Assembly: GCF_000179615.1 (NCBI RefSeq)
Contig: NZ_AEDD01000003.1
Coordinates: 266,363-330,362, forward strand
From: Paenibacillus curdlanolyticus YK9
GTDB taxonomy: Bacteria; Bacillota; Bacilli; Paenibacillales; Paenibacillaceae
DNA length: 64,000 nt
Direction of reading: 5' to 3'
Notes under the pieces: model-generated
What the model was told of the DNA's origin: nothing
What the model saw: only the letters and a program-made list of their open reading frames with translations
Database searches by the model: none
Program-made: the position numbers and the translations under genes
Shown here: one piece after another, positions 1 through 9,262 of the stretch
Layout of the letters: each line of letters begins with the position of its first letter
Numbering within the stretch: the first letter of the stretch is position 1

Positions 1-3000
1 GCGACGCCCACCTTGTATCCAGCAGATCGGCAACGTATCGGCCCTTCCCTCCCGCTTCTTTCATCGTCCAGACCTTAGTGAGATCATTACCATCTATGCC
101 GGTGGCACTTAGCTTCACGGTTACTTGAATGACCTGAGCATCTGGTGCAGTGCTCGCATTAGTCACAATTGTTTCGCCAGCATAAAAATCTTTTGGATTC
201 GCGCTTGTCTCATGGCCTTTTTGATCATGTATCGCCTTCCAATCACTTGTGTGATGAACGTCTGCGTCAATACTAAGAGGAAGTACCTTAATTGACTTTG
301 TTTCAATATCTGTTGCTTGCCCGTCATCAACCAACAATGTAACCTGATACGTTCCAGGTGTTGCAGCTGAAACTTTCGGATCGTCTGAGAAAGTTAATTT
401 TGTCTTGGAAGGGGTCACCACTGACCATAGTGACGTTAGTACATCGCCATCCGGATCGGATGATTGATTCGTTATGGTCATGTCATCCCCCTCCCAAATA
501 GGCTTTGGCCACCAATCGAATGCTGCCTCCGGTGGTTGATTCGTTTCTATATAGAAGTATTTCGGATCACTCCACTCGCTCCAATCAAATCCATCGTAAA
601 CTCGAACAACGACGTACATGTTTATTTTTTCTGGCAATTCGGCATTAGGGACGAACGTATTATCGGATCCCGTTCTTGTGTTCGTATCAGCCTGCAATAT
701 CCCTCCGTAGCGATAGATCCTCATTTGGAATTGCTTCTGAGCGTCCCCATCCCCGTCGTTATACGACCACTTAAACACAGGACGCGTTACATCGAATTTC
801 GTTGGTTTGGACTGATCATTGCTATTCGGCGTATTGATAGTTGCCTCCGGAGGACGATTATGAATGGAAACTTGCAGTTCATATTGCGCTGATACTCCCT
901 CTTTATCCTCAACAACTTGCCTTATGTTGAAAGTACCCAACGAGCTAAATGTTTTCGTCCAACTCGTACGGGATATACTCTGCAGCGTTTCGGTTGACAT
1001 CGCGGTCAGGTTGCGCATGTAATATTCATGGACTACATTTTCACGGCCTCCATCTTCTTTATCGTAAGCCAAAGAATTAAACGTTACGGGAACGCCACGA
1101 AAGGTATTAATGTGCGAACTCGTAAATCCAGGCACAGGCGACGTATTTGAAGGCGCAACTTTATCCGCATCGAGGCTAGCGACAAAGTAATCGCTCCACG
1201 CGCCATACTCATCACGGACAGCCATGCCGATTTCATAGCTTCCCGTCTCCTGCGGCGTAACAAGCTTTTCCTTCACCATCTTGCCGCTTGGGGTGATGTA
1301 ATAGAACTTTTTCTCTAGTACGCCGCGCGTTTTGAAATAATCAATGCCCGTTGCCTCTGTTGAATAAGTCGAAGCGTTCAAATAGCGATCGGGATCTCGG
1401 CTGAAATCGGTCCATGCGATTTTTCCATCGGCCTGCTGCTGTATCACAAAACGCGATACTGGCCGTCGGTGCACGATAACATCAGCCGTATACGTATTAG
1501 AAGCTCCGCGATAAGCAGCAAAGGACATATCCGCGTACAAGTGGTCGGGATGCGAATCGTCCGTCGAAGAGTAGCTGATTCGATATACGCCAACTTTATC
1601 AAATGCCCTTTGAGGCTTTGTATACGTTTTGCCATTCAAGGCGGATTCGCCTGAATTCCCGTCTCCTGCATCGAGAAACTTCTCAGCAATTTTGGTATAC
1701 GTCCACTTGGTTAAAGCTTGTACAGCAGGATCGTTCTCCGGATCATTGAAATGATCGTTATAATTCACATCCCCGCCGACGATAGCTACATTACTGTATT
1801 GAGCTGATGAGGCTGTCGAATCCATGTCTGCATAGGCTATTGCCTTAAACTCCGTTCTTGGGATCTCTGCATAAGGCCCAAAATAGCCTTTTTTCAAATC
1901 CGCATCATTCGCATCGATCAAAGGCACCCCGTTTGCGTATACCTTATGCCGTTCATCTTGCGCGATGATCTTGATCGGGAGCCATGCACCTTCTGAAACA
2001 GCCAGAGGAGCGGCCTTTATGACAAAACGAGTGCCGTTGATGACCTTCACCAACCTAATGGTTTTTCTATTCCATTCAACCCGATACATGTTCTCGTTGT
2101 CGGCCATGCGGTAAGAAAAGCCAGCGTATAACTGATCCGTATCTACATCATTTAATCTCGCTGTGAACGCTAACTGTACATTGGAAAGATTGGTGCTCGA
2201 CATGAGTTGGTTTTGTGAACCAATCGGGCTAGTATCACTTTTCAAAGCCGTTCCACTCATCCATGAAGTGATATAAAAATCGGCACCACTATTGCTGGAA
2301 TACCGCATTTGAACCTCAACTGTGTCTTCTGTAACCAGCTTCATTTTTCGAATGTAGAGCGTACCGCTCGAGGTCGTACGATATCCATCGGTCGGAATCG
2401 CACCTAAGCTGCGCATTTGACCAGTCCGCACATCCAACGTCATGAGCGTGTTAACGCTATCGTGAAAATACATAAAACCATCGTTCGTAACCGGATGGGT
2501 CTCTGGCTCTGCAGCAGCAATCGCTTGATAGTTGTTGCTATTGGTCCATAGCTGCGTCAGTGTTTCCCCAAATTTATAGCCAATAATTCGATTGTTAGCC
2601 TGGTCTAAAAAAGCTACATAATCGTTAAACTGCGTCAGCAGCCTGTACTTTGGCCCGATGCCGGTTTGATTGATTACGCCAGTGGAAACATCCATCAGGC
2701 TCCAGTTCCCTGCCGCATCCGCGTAACGAAGCAAATATTTCTCGTCCTTGGATAACAGCCAGCCTACGCCGGGTGCATAGCTGCTGAATTCTGTATCCGC
2801 TATTTTTTTACTCGTATGCTGGGCTACATCAACTATAAAGATACCGTCGCTAATAGCCCCGCTGCTTCCAAAACGAAGCACGGAATACCGTCCAAAATAA
2901 CTGCTTAGCAAACGTGCTCCGAACGCGCAGTTCAACGTTTCAATGCAGCCTCCTTTTGTTAACGTACCTGATGTTGAAGCATTGCTCCAAGGGTAGATGG

Positions 3001-6000
3001 TCAAATAGCTGCCATTGGAATCGGTAAAAGGCTTAAAATCAAAATATGGGCCTGCTAACTTTTTATTTGCTTGGTCAGCTGTTGTGGTGTTAGAGGCTTG
3101 ATAAGAATCCAAAATCGCGTATGGTTTGCCCGACGGATTTATAAAGCTTTCGATTGTGTAAACAGCATACTTTGTTGCCTGGCTTGTACGAATTAAAGTC
3201 ACGACGATACCCTGATAAAGGTCGATAGCGCCAACCGATTCTCCGTACCAGCTATAGCCGTTTGAGGTTCCAAATCCTCTCGCAAAAATGAAACCATTCT
3301 TATTAAAGATCGGAATCGTAGGCGCGCCACCGGAAGCACTGTACATCGTATAGGCAAAATACCCATCGCCTAACATCAGGGCGTTGCTATAGATGTTATA
3401 CTGATTGCCGTCATTGGGGAGGTGCGTTTCATCGCTTATATTGGTAGACTGCGATTCTGTAATAGCGCTTAGCGCTCGGTAAGTCGAATGCTCACCGCCA
3501 GTTATCGTGTAATCTCCTGCGTTATATGGAATGGATCCTAAAGCGCCGTTAGAATTTACAGACCATGCTTTGGGTTTGTCCTGATTAGAGACGTCTGTGT
3601 TCCTCCAATTTGTCGAGCTTACGATATCGCGGGTATTGATTGGAACCGGCACATAGAGCGGAGGCTCCGTCACGGTGGAGGACACCTCGAAAGATACGGT
3701 AGGCGAGTCGTTAACGGCCTCGACAACCGCTTGCTTGCATGCGCTTTTGCCCCAATCCTCAGTCGCGCAAATGGTATATCGATATTTACCGACTTTAGGA
3801 TAGCTGTATTGGAATGCGTAGGTTGGCGAGATCGTCAAGCTTGTCTCCATCTCTCCGGCAAATGAACCATCATTGTTAGCGTCATAGGCGCGCTTGATTG
3901 TGACTGAGACGATTTTATCGCCATCCGGGCTAGTTGCAGTGCCGTTATAGGGATAAGTTACGTTTCGAACCACCGCAAGCGAGCCTTGCAAGTCCACTAC
4001 CGGCGGTAAATCCTCCAAAACGGTGAGCTCGTGTTCCGCTGGAACCACAGATTTTAGCCCGATGCTGTCATAGACATCCACTCTGATCAATTCTTTGCCT
4101 GGAGTCGCATACATGCTTTTTCGGTTGATCCACTCGTCCTTCGAATGATCGATTGCGCGGCCAACGGGACTATAGCTCTTGTCAGCTTTAAATTGGGAAG
4201 GCAATGGTCGGCCCTCGACGACTTGGTTAGGTCCTTCGATGATGGCAATCGGGTTAGGAGGAACGACTCGTATCGTAGCAAAGGCGGTTGCTGAAGCACC
4301 AAATGCATCATGCATTGCAGCCGTAACGCTGTGCGTGCCTATGCTGTCCATCACAATGTTATTGTAAGACATCCAGCCTTCTGCATATTTGTTTGGAATC
4401 TGCTTCCCCCAATCGCTTGCGAAGTTAAAGCCGTCAAATGTGATTGTGTCGCCGTCAGGATCGGTTGGTGTTGGAATAGTTGGGTCTTGGATAACGACTA
4501 AGTTTAGCGTTTCTCCTTCAAGCACCTCTGTAACGGGCTTAAGCGGCTCGCTTGCGCGGACCCATGCGATTTTAAACTGAGGAGGATGATTGGCAGCAGG
4601 CCCCGTCACTTCCAGCAGCTTCGGACCGATCCAATTGCTGTCCCCGCAATCCGTTGTGATGATTTTCATATACACCTGATGCGTCCCTACCGATAGGACG
4701 GAAGGATACTGGCTAAAATCAAAATTGGTGTCTGCCTTTTGATTTTTGATGATTGGCGAGGTGTATACCATTCCGTTTCGTTCGATTTTCCATTGATGAC
4801 CTTGATAGGTGCAGCCATTCAGTTGAACGTTAGTCGGCCTTAGTGCAAAAGAATCGCGGTATGCAATATGATCCGGTATGATTTCAAAATCGCCTGTGAT
4901 TGATTTTGTTTTTTCGTAAAAGAAGGTTATGTAGACGTCCTTAGTTGTGGTTGTTCCATCTAAATAGACGTATGCGCTAGAGGTCGCAGTTATTGTATTC
5001 GAGTATCCGGTATACGAGACGCTTCTGCCGATTACAGTCCCGTAGCTATTGCTGTCTGCTTGGTGGGTGTGCGTGTACGGCAGAACAACCGCTGTAGTGG
5101 ACTCTGCTGCTTGCACGTATGCTCCCGTTGGGCTTGATCGAACCATATGCCGCACATGCGTATGGCCTTTGTTGGCATTAGGATCGACGTCATAGACGTA
5201 ATAGAGATAGAGGGTGTCAAATGTGCCGGTATAGGACGAAATGGCATATTCCCCAGCTGTCGGGCTCGTAAAGTTAGTTGGAGGAATTCCTGTTATTGTT
5301 TTGGCATAGCCAGCGTAGCTATAGCCTGTGGGGGCTGCGGTATGAGTTGACGAGTAGGCTTGATTTAGCTCGAGCACATCCTGACGATCTGTGAGGGTTG
5401 GAATTGGATTGCCGTTGCGATCAACATGACGGATGTGGGCGGAGCCGTTGGCGGATGTGCTTTCGTAGGTGACTTCAATTTCGAATTCGAGCAGGTAGGT
5501 TTTGGCCGACCATGAGGTTGTGGAGTCAATGTAGTAGGTGCGGCCTTGGACTGGGGCGGCTAGTGAGTTATCGGCGTCGTAGTCGAAAGTTTCAGTATTA
5601 TAAGCAAGAATAAAAGGCTTGTGCGCTTTAATATAACCATATCCATCTTGTCCCTTACCAAAAAAATCAATGCTCACACCTCTTTGTTTGGGAACGGCAC
5701 CAGTGATAGTAACAGAACTTGGTTCTAAGAATCCACGCCCAACTGTCTCTCCGTATACACCAATAAACGTGTCAGGCGGACTAAGCTTGTCTGACCAAGC
5801 CGCTGCTGAACCATCAGAATAACGTAATTGCGGAGGTAATATCTGACCATTATCCGCTGTGACTGGAAAATAGCCCGGTGCCTCTGAGATACCATTAAGA
5901 TGAGTAGAAGTGCTTGCAGTAAAAGAAAAAGTACCTAGATCTTCTCTCGCCGTAATCCACTTTTTACCTGAAGAATCACGCCATATTGCATGATACATAT

Positions 6001-6328
6001 GAGATTCACCCTGTGCAGTTAGTGCAATTGACTCACCATTTATAGCATCTATATTTATTTTTTTTGTAGCTTCATCATATACCCCAAGCTGTCCCTTATT
6101 AAGATTGTTTTTCGTAACAGTCCAAGATTTCACTTTATGATTCGCAATTTGAGGAACTGATAACGACAAGCTCCTCACATAATTTTTATCAAACTTTTGA
6201 TATCCCGGCATATTTGAAGACAATATAATAGTAGAAGTGATCGGTGCACTACTAGTAGCGAAACTATTGATGGGAACGAGCGTCCAAAATACTGAAAACA
6301 ATATAAGTAAAGCAGGTAACTTCTTCAT
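1..6328 (-). CDS. Giant exported multidomain surface protein (3' end outside window)
   Basis: The frame is open from an ATG at 6328 to the window edge, giving at least 2109 residues with no stop seen. The start has an AAGGAG site at 6338-6343, which overlaps the stop of the upstream SLH gene, so the two are an operon. The N-terminus (MKKLPALLILFSVFW...) is a signal peptide. Next come two repeats of the kind YAGYAKTITG (near 5.0-5.4 kb), then PKD/Ig-like or fibronectin-like modules rich in NxPP and DPDGD motifs (about 3.6-4.6 kb and 0.4-1.2 kb). The middle (about 2.3-3.5 kb) reads like a beta-propeller or LamG-like region. I recognise no catalytic motif. I infer a large cell-surface adhesin or matrix protein, possibly held to the wall through its SLH partner. 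Confidence 0.85.
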   Translation of the reverse strand, partial: MKKLPALLILFSVFWTLVPINSFATSSAPITSTIILSSNMPGYQKFDKNYVRSLSLSVPQIANHKVKSWTVTKNNLNKGQLGVYDEATKKINIDAINGESIALTAQGESHMYHAIWRDSSGKKWITAREDLGTFSFTASTSTHLNGISEAPGYFPVTADNGQILPPQLRYSDGSAAAWSDKLSPPDTFIGVYGETVGRGFLEPSSVTITGAVPKQRGVSIDFFGKGQDGYGYIKAHKPFILAYNTETFDYDADNSLAAPVQGRTYYIDSTTSWSAKTYLLEFEIEVTYESTSANGSAHIRHVDRNGNPIPTLTDRQDVLELNQAYSSTHTAAPTGYSYAGYAKTITGIPPTNFTSPTAGEYAISSYTGTFDTLYLYYVYDVDPNANKGHTHVRHMVRSSPTGAYVQAAESTTAVVLPYTHTHQADSNSYGTVIGRSVSYTGYSNTITATSSAYVYLDGTTTTKDVYITFFYEKTKSITGDFEIIPDHIAYRDSFALRPTNVQLNGCTYQGHQWKIERNGMVYTSPIIKNQKADTNFDFSQYPSVLSVGTHQVYMKIITTDCGDSNWIGPKLLEVTGPAANHPPQFKIAWVRASEPLKPVTEVLEGETLNLVVIQDPTIPTPTDPDGDTITFDGFNFASDWGKQIPNKYAEGWMSYNNIVMDSIGTHSVTAAMHDAFGASATAFATIRVVPPNPIAIIEGPNQVVEGRPLPSQFKADKSYSPVGRAIDHSKDEWINRKSMYATPGKELIRVDVYDSIGLKSVVPAEHELTVLEDLPPVVDLQGSLAVVRNVTYPYNGTATSPDGDKIVSVTIKRAYDANNDGSFAGEMETSLTISPTYAFQYSYPKVGKYRYTICATEDWGKSACKQAVVEAVNDSPTVSFEVSSTVTEPPLYVPVPINTRDIVSSTNWRNTDVSNQDKPKAWSVNSNGALGSIPYNAGDYTITGGEHSTYRALSAITESQSTNISDETHLPNDGNQYNIYSNALMLGDGYFAYTMYSASGGAPTIPIFNKNGFIFARGFGTSNGYSWYGESVGAIDLYQGIVVTLIRTSQATKYAVYTIESFINPSGKPYAILDSYQASNTTTADQANKKLAGPYFDFKPFTDSNGSYLTIYPWSNASTSGTLTKGGCIETLNCAFGARLLSSYFGRYSVLRFGSSGAISDGIFIVDVAQHTSKKIADTEFSSYAPGVGWLLSKDEKYLLRYADAAGNWSLMDVSTGVINQTGIGPKYRLLTQFNDYVAFLDQANNRIIGYKFGETLTQLWTNSNNYQAIAAAEPETHPVTNDGFMYFHDSVNTLMTLDVRTGQMRSLGAIPTDGYRTTSSGTLYIRKMKLVTEDTVEVQMRYSSNSGADFYITSWMSGTALKSDTSPIGSQNQLMSSTNLSNVQLAFTARLNDVDTDQLYAGFSYRMADNENMYRVEWNRKTIRLVKVINGTRFVIKAAPLAVSEGAWLPIKIIAQDERHKVYANGVPLIDANDADLKKGYFGPYAEIPRTEFKAIAYADMDSTASSAQYSNVAIVGGDVNYNDHFNDPENDPAVQALTKWTYTKIAEKFLDAGDGNSGESALNGKTYTKPQRAFDKVGVYRISYSSTDDSHPDHLYADMSFAAYRGASNTYTADVIVHRRPVSRFVIQQQADGKIAWTDFSRDPDRYLNASTYSTEATGIDYFKTRGVLEKKFYYITPSGKMVKEKLVTPQETGSYEIGMAVRDEYGAWSDYFVASLDADKVAPSNTSPVPGFTSSHINTFRGVPVTFNSLAYDKEDGGRENVVHEYYMRNLTAMSTETLQSISRTSWTKTFSSLGTFNIRQVVEDKEGVSAQYELQVSIHNRPPEATINTPNSNDQSKPTKFDVTRPVFKWSYNDGDGDAQKQFQMRIYRYGGILQADTNTRTGSDNTFVPNAELPEKINMYVVVRVYDGFDWSEWSDPKYFYIETNQPPEAAFDWWPKPIWEGDDMTITNQSSDPDGDVLTSLWSVVTPSKTKLTFSDDPKVSAATPGTYQVTLLVDDGQATDIETKSIKVLPLSIDADVHHTSDWKAIHDQKGHETSANPKDFYAGETIVTNASTAPDAQVIQVTVKLSATGIDGNDLTKVWTMKEAGGKGRYVADLLDTRWAS

Positions 6329-6341
6329 AATTTAGCACTCC

Positions 6342-7460
6342 TTATTTCGTGAACAGACGTCCTTCGTTAGACAGTTCGAATGACTTGGGTACATTCCAAT
6401 CAAAGTACCAAAGTCTCCAATTCTTTTCTCTCTTCTCTTGGAAATCTTTTTTACTAATCGTCATAAGATGCCACGTTCTCACCTTATTAATCTTTTCTAG
6501 TGACAAGAAGTTGATGGCTCCTATTGGAGAGTTACCCGATGGTATCCCCGCTCTTACAAAGTACGGATTACCAATCAAGTTATAAGTGTATACTCGAGTA
6601 CGTGTAGGTGTTATCTTAGTGTTTTCCAACTCGATTTTCATTGCAATCAGATAATCATCATCTCCTGCCTTACCATCTATCTTTTGCAAACTGGGAACCC
6701 ACCCCCGATAAGGGCTATTCTTATCCGACAAATCAATAATCAAAATCTGCTCAAACGTCCCCTTCACCGTATACGAAAAATCATGCGTCTGCGGCAGCGG
6801 GTTCATTTTGCCTCCCCACATCGTTTCGATGTTGGTGTGGTGATAAGCGACCTCAGCGTATGATGCTGCGCGTTTGTCGACCTTGAGCGCACCGCCTTTG
6901 CTCAGCGTTAGCAGCCGATCCGTCATGACTACCGCTTCCGCTCGCGTGGCATTTTTATCCTTTCCCAAATCGCCGTTGGCGAGGCCTGTAATGAGTCCGC
7001 GCTTCGTAGCCTCGTACATAAGCAAGTCGTTCGAATCTTTGCCAGTCCGAAGCGATGCGTTCGAAGCTCTGGCAACGATTTTCGCAATCTCCATACGTGT
7101 AATGGCATGGTCGTAATTGCCGTTATAGTCTTTCGTTTGATGAATGCCCGCTGCTACGGCAGCATTAACGTATGGAACATACCATTTGCCCGTCGTGTCT
7201 TTAGTAGACAATCCCATAACATTCACGACCATTTTCATAAACTCCGCGCGAGTAATGCTGGCATTTGGCTTAAACGTGCCATCGGCGTAGCCGTTGGCAT
7301 ACCCTAGCTGAATCATTTTCAAAATGCTTGATTCCGCCCAATGTCCTGAAATATCTGAAACCGCCGGCGCAGCCTCCGCCACCCGATTCAAACGAACATA
7401 TTCAATGCTTCCGAACAGCAGCACGATCGTACAAACCGCAACAACCCAACGCTTCAACAT
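6342..7460 (-). CDS. S-layer homology (SLH) domain protein
   Basis: This 372-residue protein has an N-terminal signal or anchor segment (MLKRWVVAVCTIVLLFG) followed by three SLH repeats. Repeat 1 starts at DISGHWAESSI and carries GYADGTFKPNASITRAEF. Repeat 2 is KWYVPYVNAAVAAGI, and repeat 3 ends in NATRAEAVVMTDRLL. SLH triads bind pyruvylated secondary cell-wall polymers in Bacillales. The C-terminal half (about residues 200-372) is a beta-rich region I do not recognise. It is the first gene of an operon with the giant exported protein, and its stop codon overlaps that gene's ribosome site. Upstream lie a 25-codon small ORF and an attenuator leader, so expression is probably set by transcription termination. 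Confidence 0.9.
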   Translation of the reverse strand: MLKRWVVAVCTIVLLFGSIEYVRLNRVAEAAPAVSDISGHWAESSILKMIQLGYANGYADGTFKPNASITRAEFMKMVVNVMGLSTKDTTGKWYVPYVNAAVAAGIHQTKDYNGNYDHAITRMEIAKIVARASNASLRTGKDSNDLLMYEATKRGLITGLANGDLGKDKNATRAEAVVMTDRLLTLSKGGALKVDKRAASYAEVAYHHTNIETMWGGKMNPLPQTHDFSYTVKGTFEQILIIDLSDKNSPYRGWVPSLQKIDGKAGDDDYLIAMKIELENTKITPTRTRVYTYNLIGNPYFVRAGIPSGNSPIGAINFLSLEKINKVRTWHLMTISKKDFQEKREKNWRLWYFDWNVPKSFELSNEGRLFTK

Positions 7461-7500
7461 AAACCATCATCCCCTTTAAAATGCGAGGAGGCTGCGCCCC

Positions 7501-7578
7501 TCAGTAATAAATTCTAGTAATTCCCATACTAACATCTTGAATGGAAACTGCGAAGCAGATTTTTACATTGTTCGACAT
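7501..7578 (-). CDS. Small ORF, 25 codons, candidate leader peptide
   Basis: An ATG at 7578 follows AGAAGGAGG by five bases, an unusually good ribosome site. It encodes MSNNVKICFAVSIQDVSMGI followed by TRIYY and a stop. It sits between the leader terminator and the SLH gene, about 40 bases before the SLH start. A GC-rich inverted segment (GAGGGGCGCAGCCTCCTC) follows its stop codon. It could be a regulatory leader peptide that couples translation to SLH expression, or simply a small protein. I know no homologue. Confidence 0.4.
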   Translation of the reverse strand: MSNNVKICFAVSIQDVSMGITRIYY

Positions 7579-7597
7579 TTCTTCCTCCTTCTACGCA

Positions 7598-7655
7598 CAA
7601 AAAAAGCACCTGCTCGCATCCGCCTGTAAAATACAGTCGGTCGCAAGCAGGTGCT
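7598..7655 (-). terminator. Leader terminator/attenuator before the SLH operon
   Basis: Arms AGCACCTGCT (7646-7655) and AGCAGGTGCT (7605-7614) enclose a second small hairpin, and a run of seven T follows on the minus strand. It lies downstream of the promoter at 7683-7711, so it can end transcription before the SLH gene. It could also serve as the terminator of ygxA. Confidence 0.8.
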
Positions 7656-7673
7656 TCCTGCCCGTTCCTATTT
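7647..7673 (-). promoter_or_regulatory. Conserved leader box plus antiterminator-like hairpin (copy 1)
   Basis: On the minus strand AAATAGGAACGG (7673-7662) is followed without a gap by stem GCAGG, loop AAGCA and stem CCTGC. The loop and 3' strand are also the 5' arm of the terminator at 7598-7655, so the two structures exclude each other. The same arrangement occurs at 28284-28310 before the pilus operon, with a different but still paired stem. Confidence 0.65.
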
Positions 7674-7682
7674 AATGGCTCT

Positions 7683-7711
7683 ATTATAATACCATTACGA
7701 ATGATCGGCAA
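7683..7711 (-). promoter_or_regulatory. Sigma-A promoter for the SLH operon
   Basis: TTGCCG (-35, 7706-7711), a 17-bp spacer, and TATAAT (-10, 7683-7688). Transcription should begin near 7676, which puts the conserved AAATAGGAACGG box at the very 5' end of the RNA. Confidence 0.75.
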
Positions 7712-7720
7712 GTCTAATCA

Positions 7721-8638
7721 TTAGCCTATCGCATCGCTTGCGTCAGCAAGTCCGGATTCAACGGTTACGCCCGCCAAATAACGGAGCTCCAGCGCCTCGG
7801 GATCGCCTGACTCGGGCATAAACGCCACTTCGCGAACGTAGGAGCGGCTAACGAGTTTTTGCAGCACGAGCGATAAATCGACATGGAGGTCGATGAAAGT
7901 CGGATGGTTCTGAAGCTCCATCACGCTCCACGGCTCCTCTCTGCTCGATAAAGTACGAAGCAGCAGGGAGCAGCAGGCTTTCATTTTGCTCATGACGGAG
8001 AACTCGCAAGCGAGCATAACCAACTGAACTCGCTGCTCCAAAGTCTCATGGCTCGTCGTAAGCTCCTCGTACAGCTTATAGATGCCAGGATGAACCCGGC
8101 GGATCTGGCGCCATACGGTAAGCTCGGGGTGATGCCCTTCCTCGATCAGGACAATATGCGCCCATAAATGCAACCCCGCCAACACATTGGAGTAGGCATC
8201 CAGAAGGTTGCCATCCCTCAAATCCTGTTTGGCCTGAAGATACGTGCGAATATACGATGCAAACTCTATAAAACGCTTCTGTTCTCGTAGCAATTCCGGG
8301 AACTGCAAGAGGGTTTGACGAATGTTCTGCAGGTAATCATTACGGTCAATGAGCAGCTGTCCCCGCTCAAGCCATTGAATGATGCTGCGATTCTCGCCGC
8401 CATATATCCAACGTCGAAGAAGCTCACGATCGACGGTACGAACGAGTACGCGTTCACCGTCAATACGCAAATGTTCGGTTCGCCCCGAACGCTCCGCATG
8501 CTCCGTTATGATCAGAAGGAGCATATCCGCGCCGTCGATAAGAGGATTATAGGGAAACGGATTCTCGATGGCAGCCAGGCTGATTAGCCCCGTCTCTTCT
8601 TGATAACAATCTACAAAGTGCTGTTTGATATGTTCCAC
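7721..8638 (-). CDS. ygxA: Nucleotidyltransferase-like protein YgxA
   Basis: This 305-residue protein matches the YgxA type of Bacillales, which has a nucleotidyltransferase-like N-terminal region (here the segment around NPLIDGADMLLLIITEHAE) and a helical C-terminal part. The function is unknown. It is assigned as much from context as from sequence: in Bacillus subtilis ygxA, ygzB and perR are neighbours, and all three lie within 4 kb here, though ygzB is on the opposite strand and a GH18 gene sits between it and perR. Its start faces ygzB across about 150 bp. The SLH operon promoter begins directly after its stop. Confidence 0.75.
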   Translation of the reverse strand: MEHIKQHFVDCYQEETGLISLAAIENPFPYNPLIDGADMLLLIITEHAERSGRTEHLRIDGERVLVRTVDRELLRRWIYGGENRSIIQWLERGQLLIDRNDYLQNIRQTLLQFPELLREQKRFIEFASYIRTYLQAKQDLRDGNLLDAYSNVLAGLHLWAHIVLIEEGHHPELTVWRQIRRVHPGIYKLYEELTTSHETLEQRVQLVMLACEFSVMSKMKACCSLLLRTLSSREEPWSVMELQNHPTFIDLHVDLSLVLQKLVSRSYVREVAFMPESGDPEALELRYLAGVTVESGLADASDAIG

Positions 8639-8789
8639 TTGAGGCCTCCATATAGCTTCGCCGCGTGGTTTCAGCTATAATATTAGTCTACAGTACTTTC
8701 TTTGTTCGACATGGCTCGGACCGATTCCTGCTAAAGTCACGTAAATCGGGTTCGACTTTTTCCGACAACTTTCGAGAGGGGTTCATTAC

Positions 8790-9188
8790 GTGTTCTTCAA
8801 AACCGCTAAAATCAACGAATTTCGGCTATGGGGCTTGCTTTTCATGCTTGCGGGCATGGGTATGATGATTTTTGGAACCGCTGGCATCGTTTTCTGGGGA
8901 GGGGTCGCTGGTCGCATCTTTTCCGGCACATTCATGGTACTAGGCTCCATCCTGATGCTTGTCAGCGTAGGCATTTACTTCTGGGCAGGCATGATGTCCA
9001 CTAGCGTCAAAACGATTGAATGTCCGGAATGCAATAAGCAAACCAAAATGATCGGCAAGACGGATCGCTGCATGTATTGCAAAACGAAAATGACGATCGA
9101 TGCATCGCTCGCTACCGATCTTGGCGACGAGGACGAGCCATCCGCGGTAACAGGACCTTCAACGACGATTGCGCCTCCGCAGTCTTAA
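8790..9188 (+). CDS. ygzB: UPF0295 membrane protein YgzB
   Basis: This 132-residue protein starts at GTG 8790 behind GAGAGGGG. It has two transmembrane segments (about residues 12-36 and 42-65) and then a zinc-ribbon-like CPECNKQTKMIGKTDRCMYC motif, i.e. CxxC-x12-CxxC. This is the UPF0295/YgzB arrangement, and the perR-ygxA context agrees. The last 30 residues are acidic and low in complexity, which makes it somewhat longer than I recall for B. subtilis YgzB. Function unknown. Confidence 0.8.
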   Translation: MFFKTAKINEFRLWGLLFMLAGMGMMIFGTAGIVFWGGVAGRIFSGTFMVLGSILMLVSVGIYFWAGMMSTSVKTIECPECNKQTKMIGKTDRCMYCKTKMTIDASLATDLGDEDEPSAVTGPSTTIAPPQS

Positions 9189-9194
9189 ATAATG

Positions 9195-9244
9195 AAAATC
9201 CCTCTCGCCATTATGCCGCCGGCATTTTGGTGAGAGGGATTTTT
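9195..9244. terminator. Bidirectional terminator between ygzB and the GH18 gene
   Basis: AAAATCCCTCTC...GAGAGGGATTTTT forms a symmetrical stem with T-runs on both strands, between two convergent genes. Confidence 0.85.
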
Positions 9245-9262
9245 GTATCCAATGAATGATAG

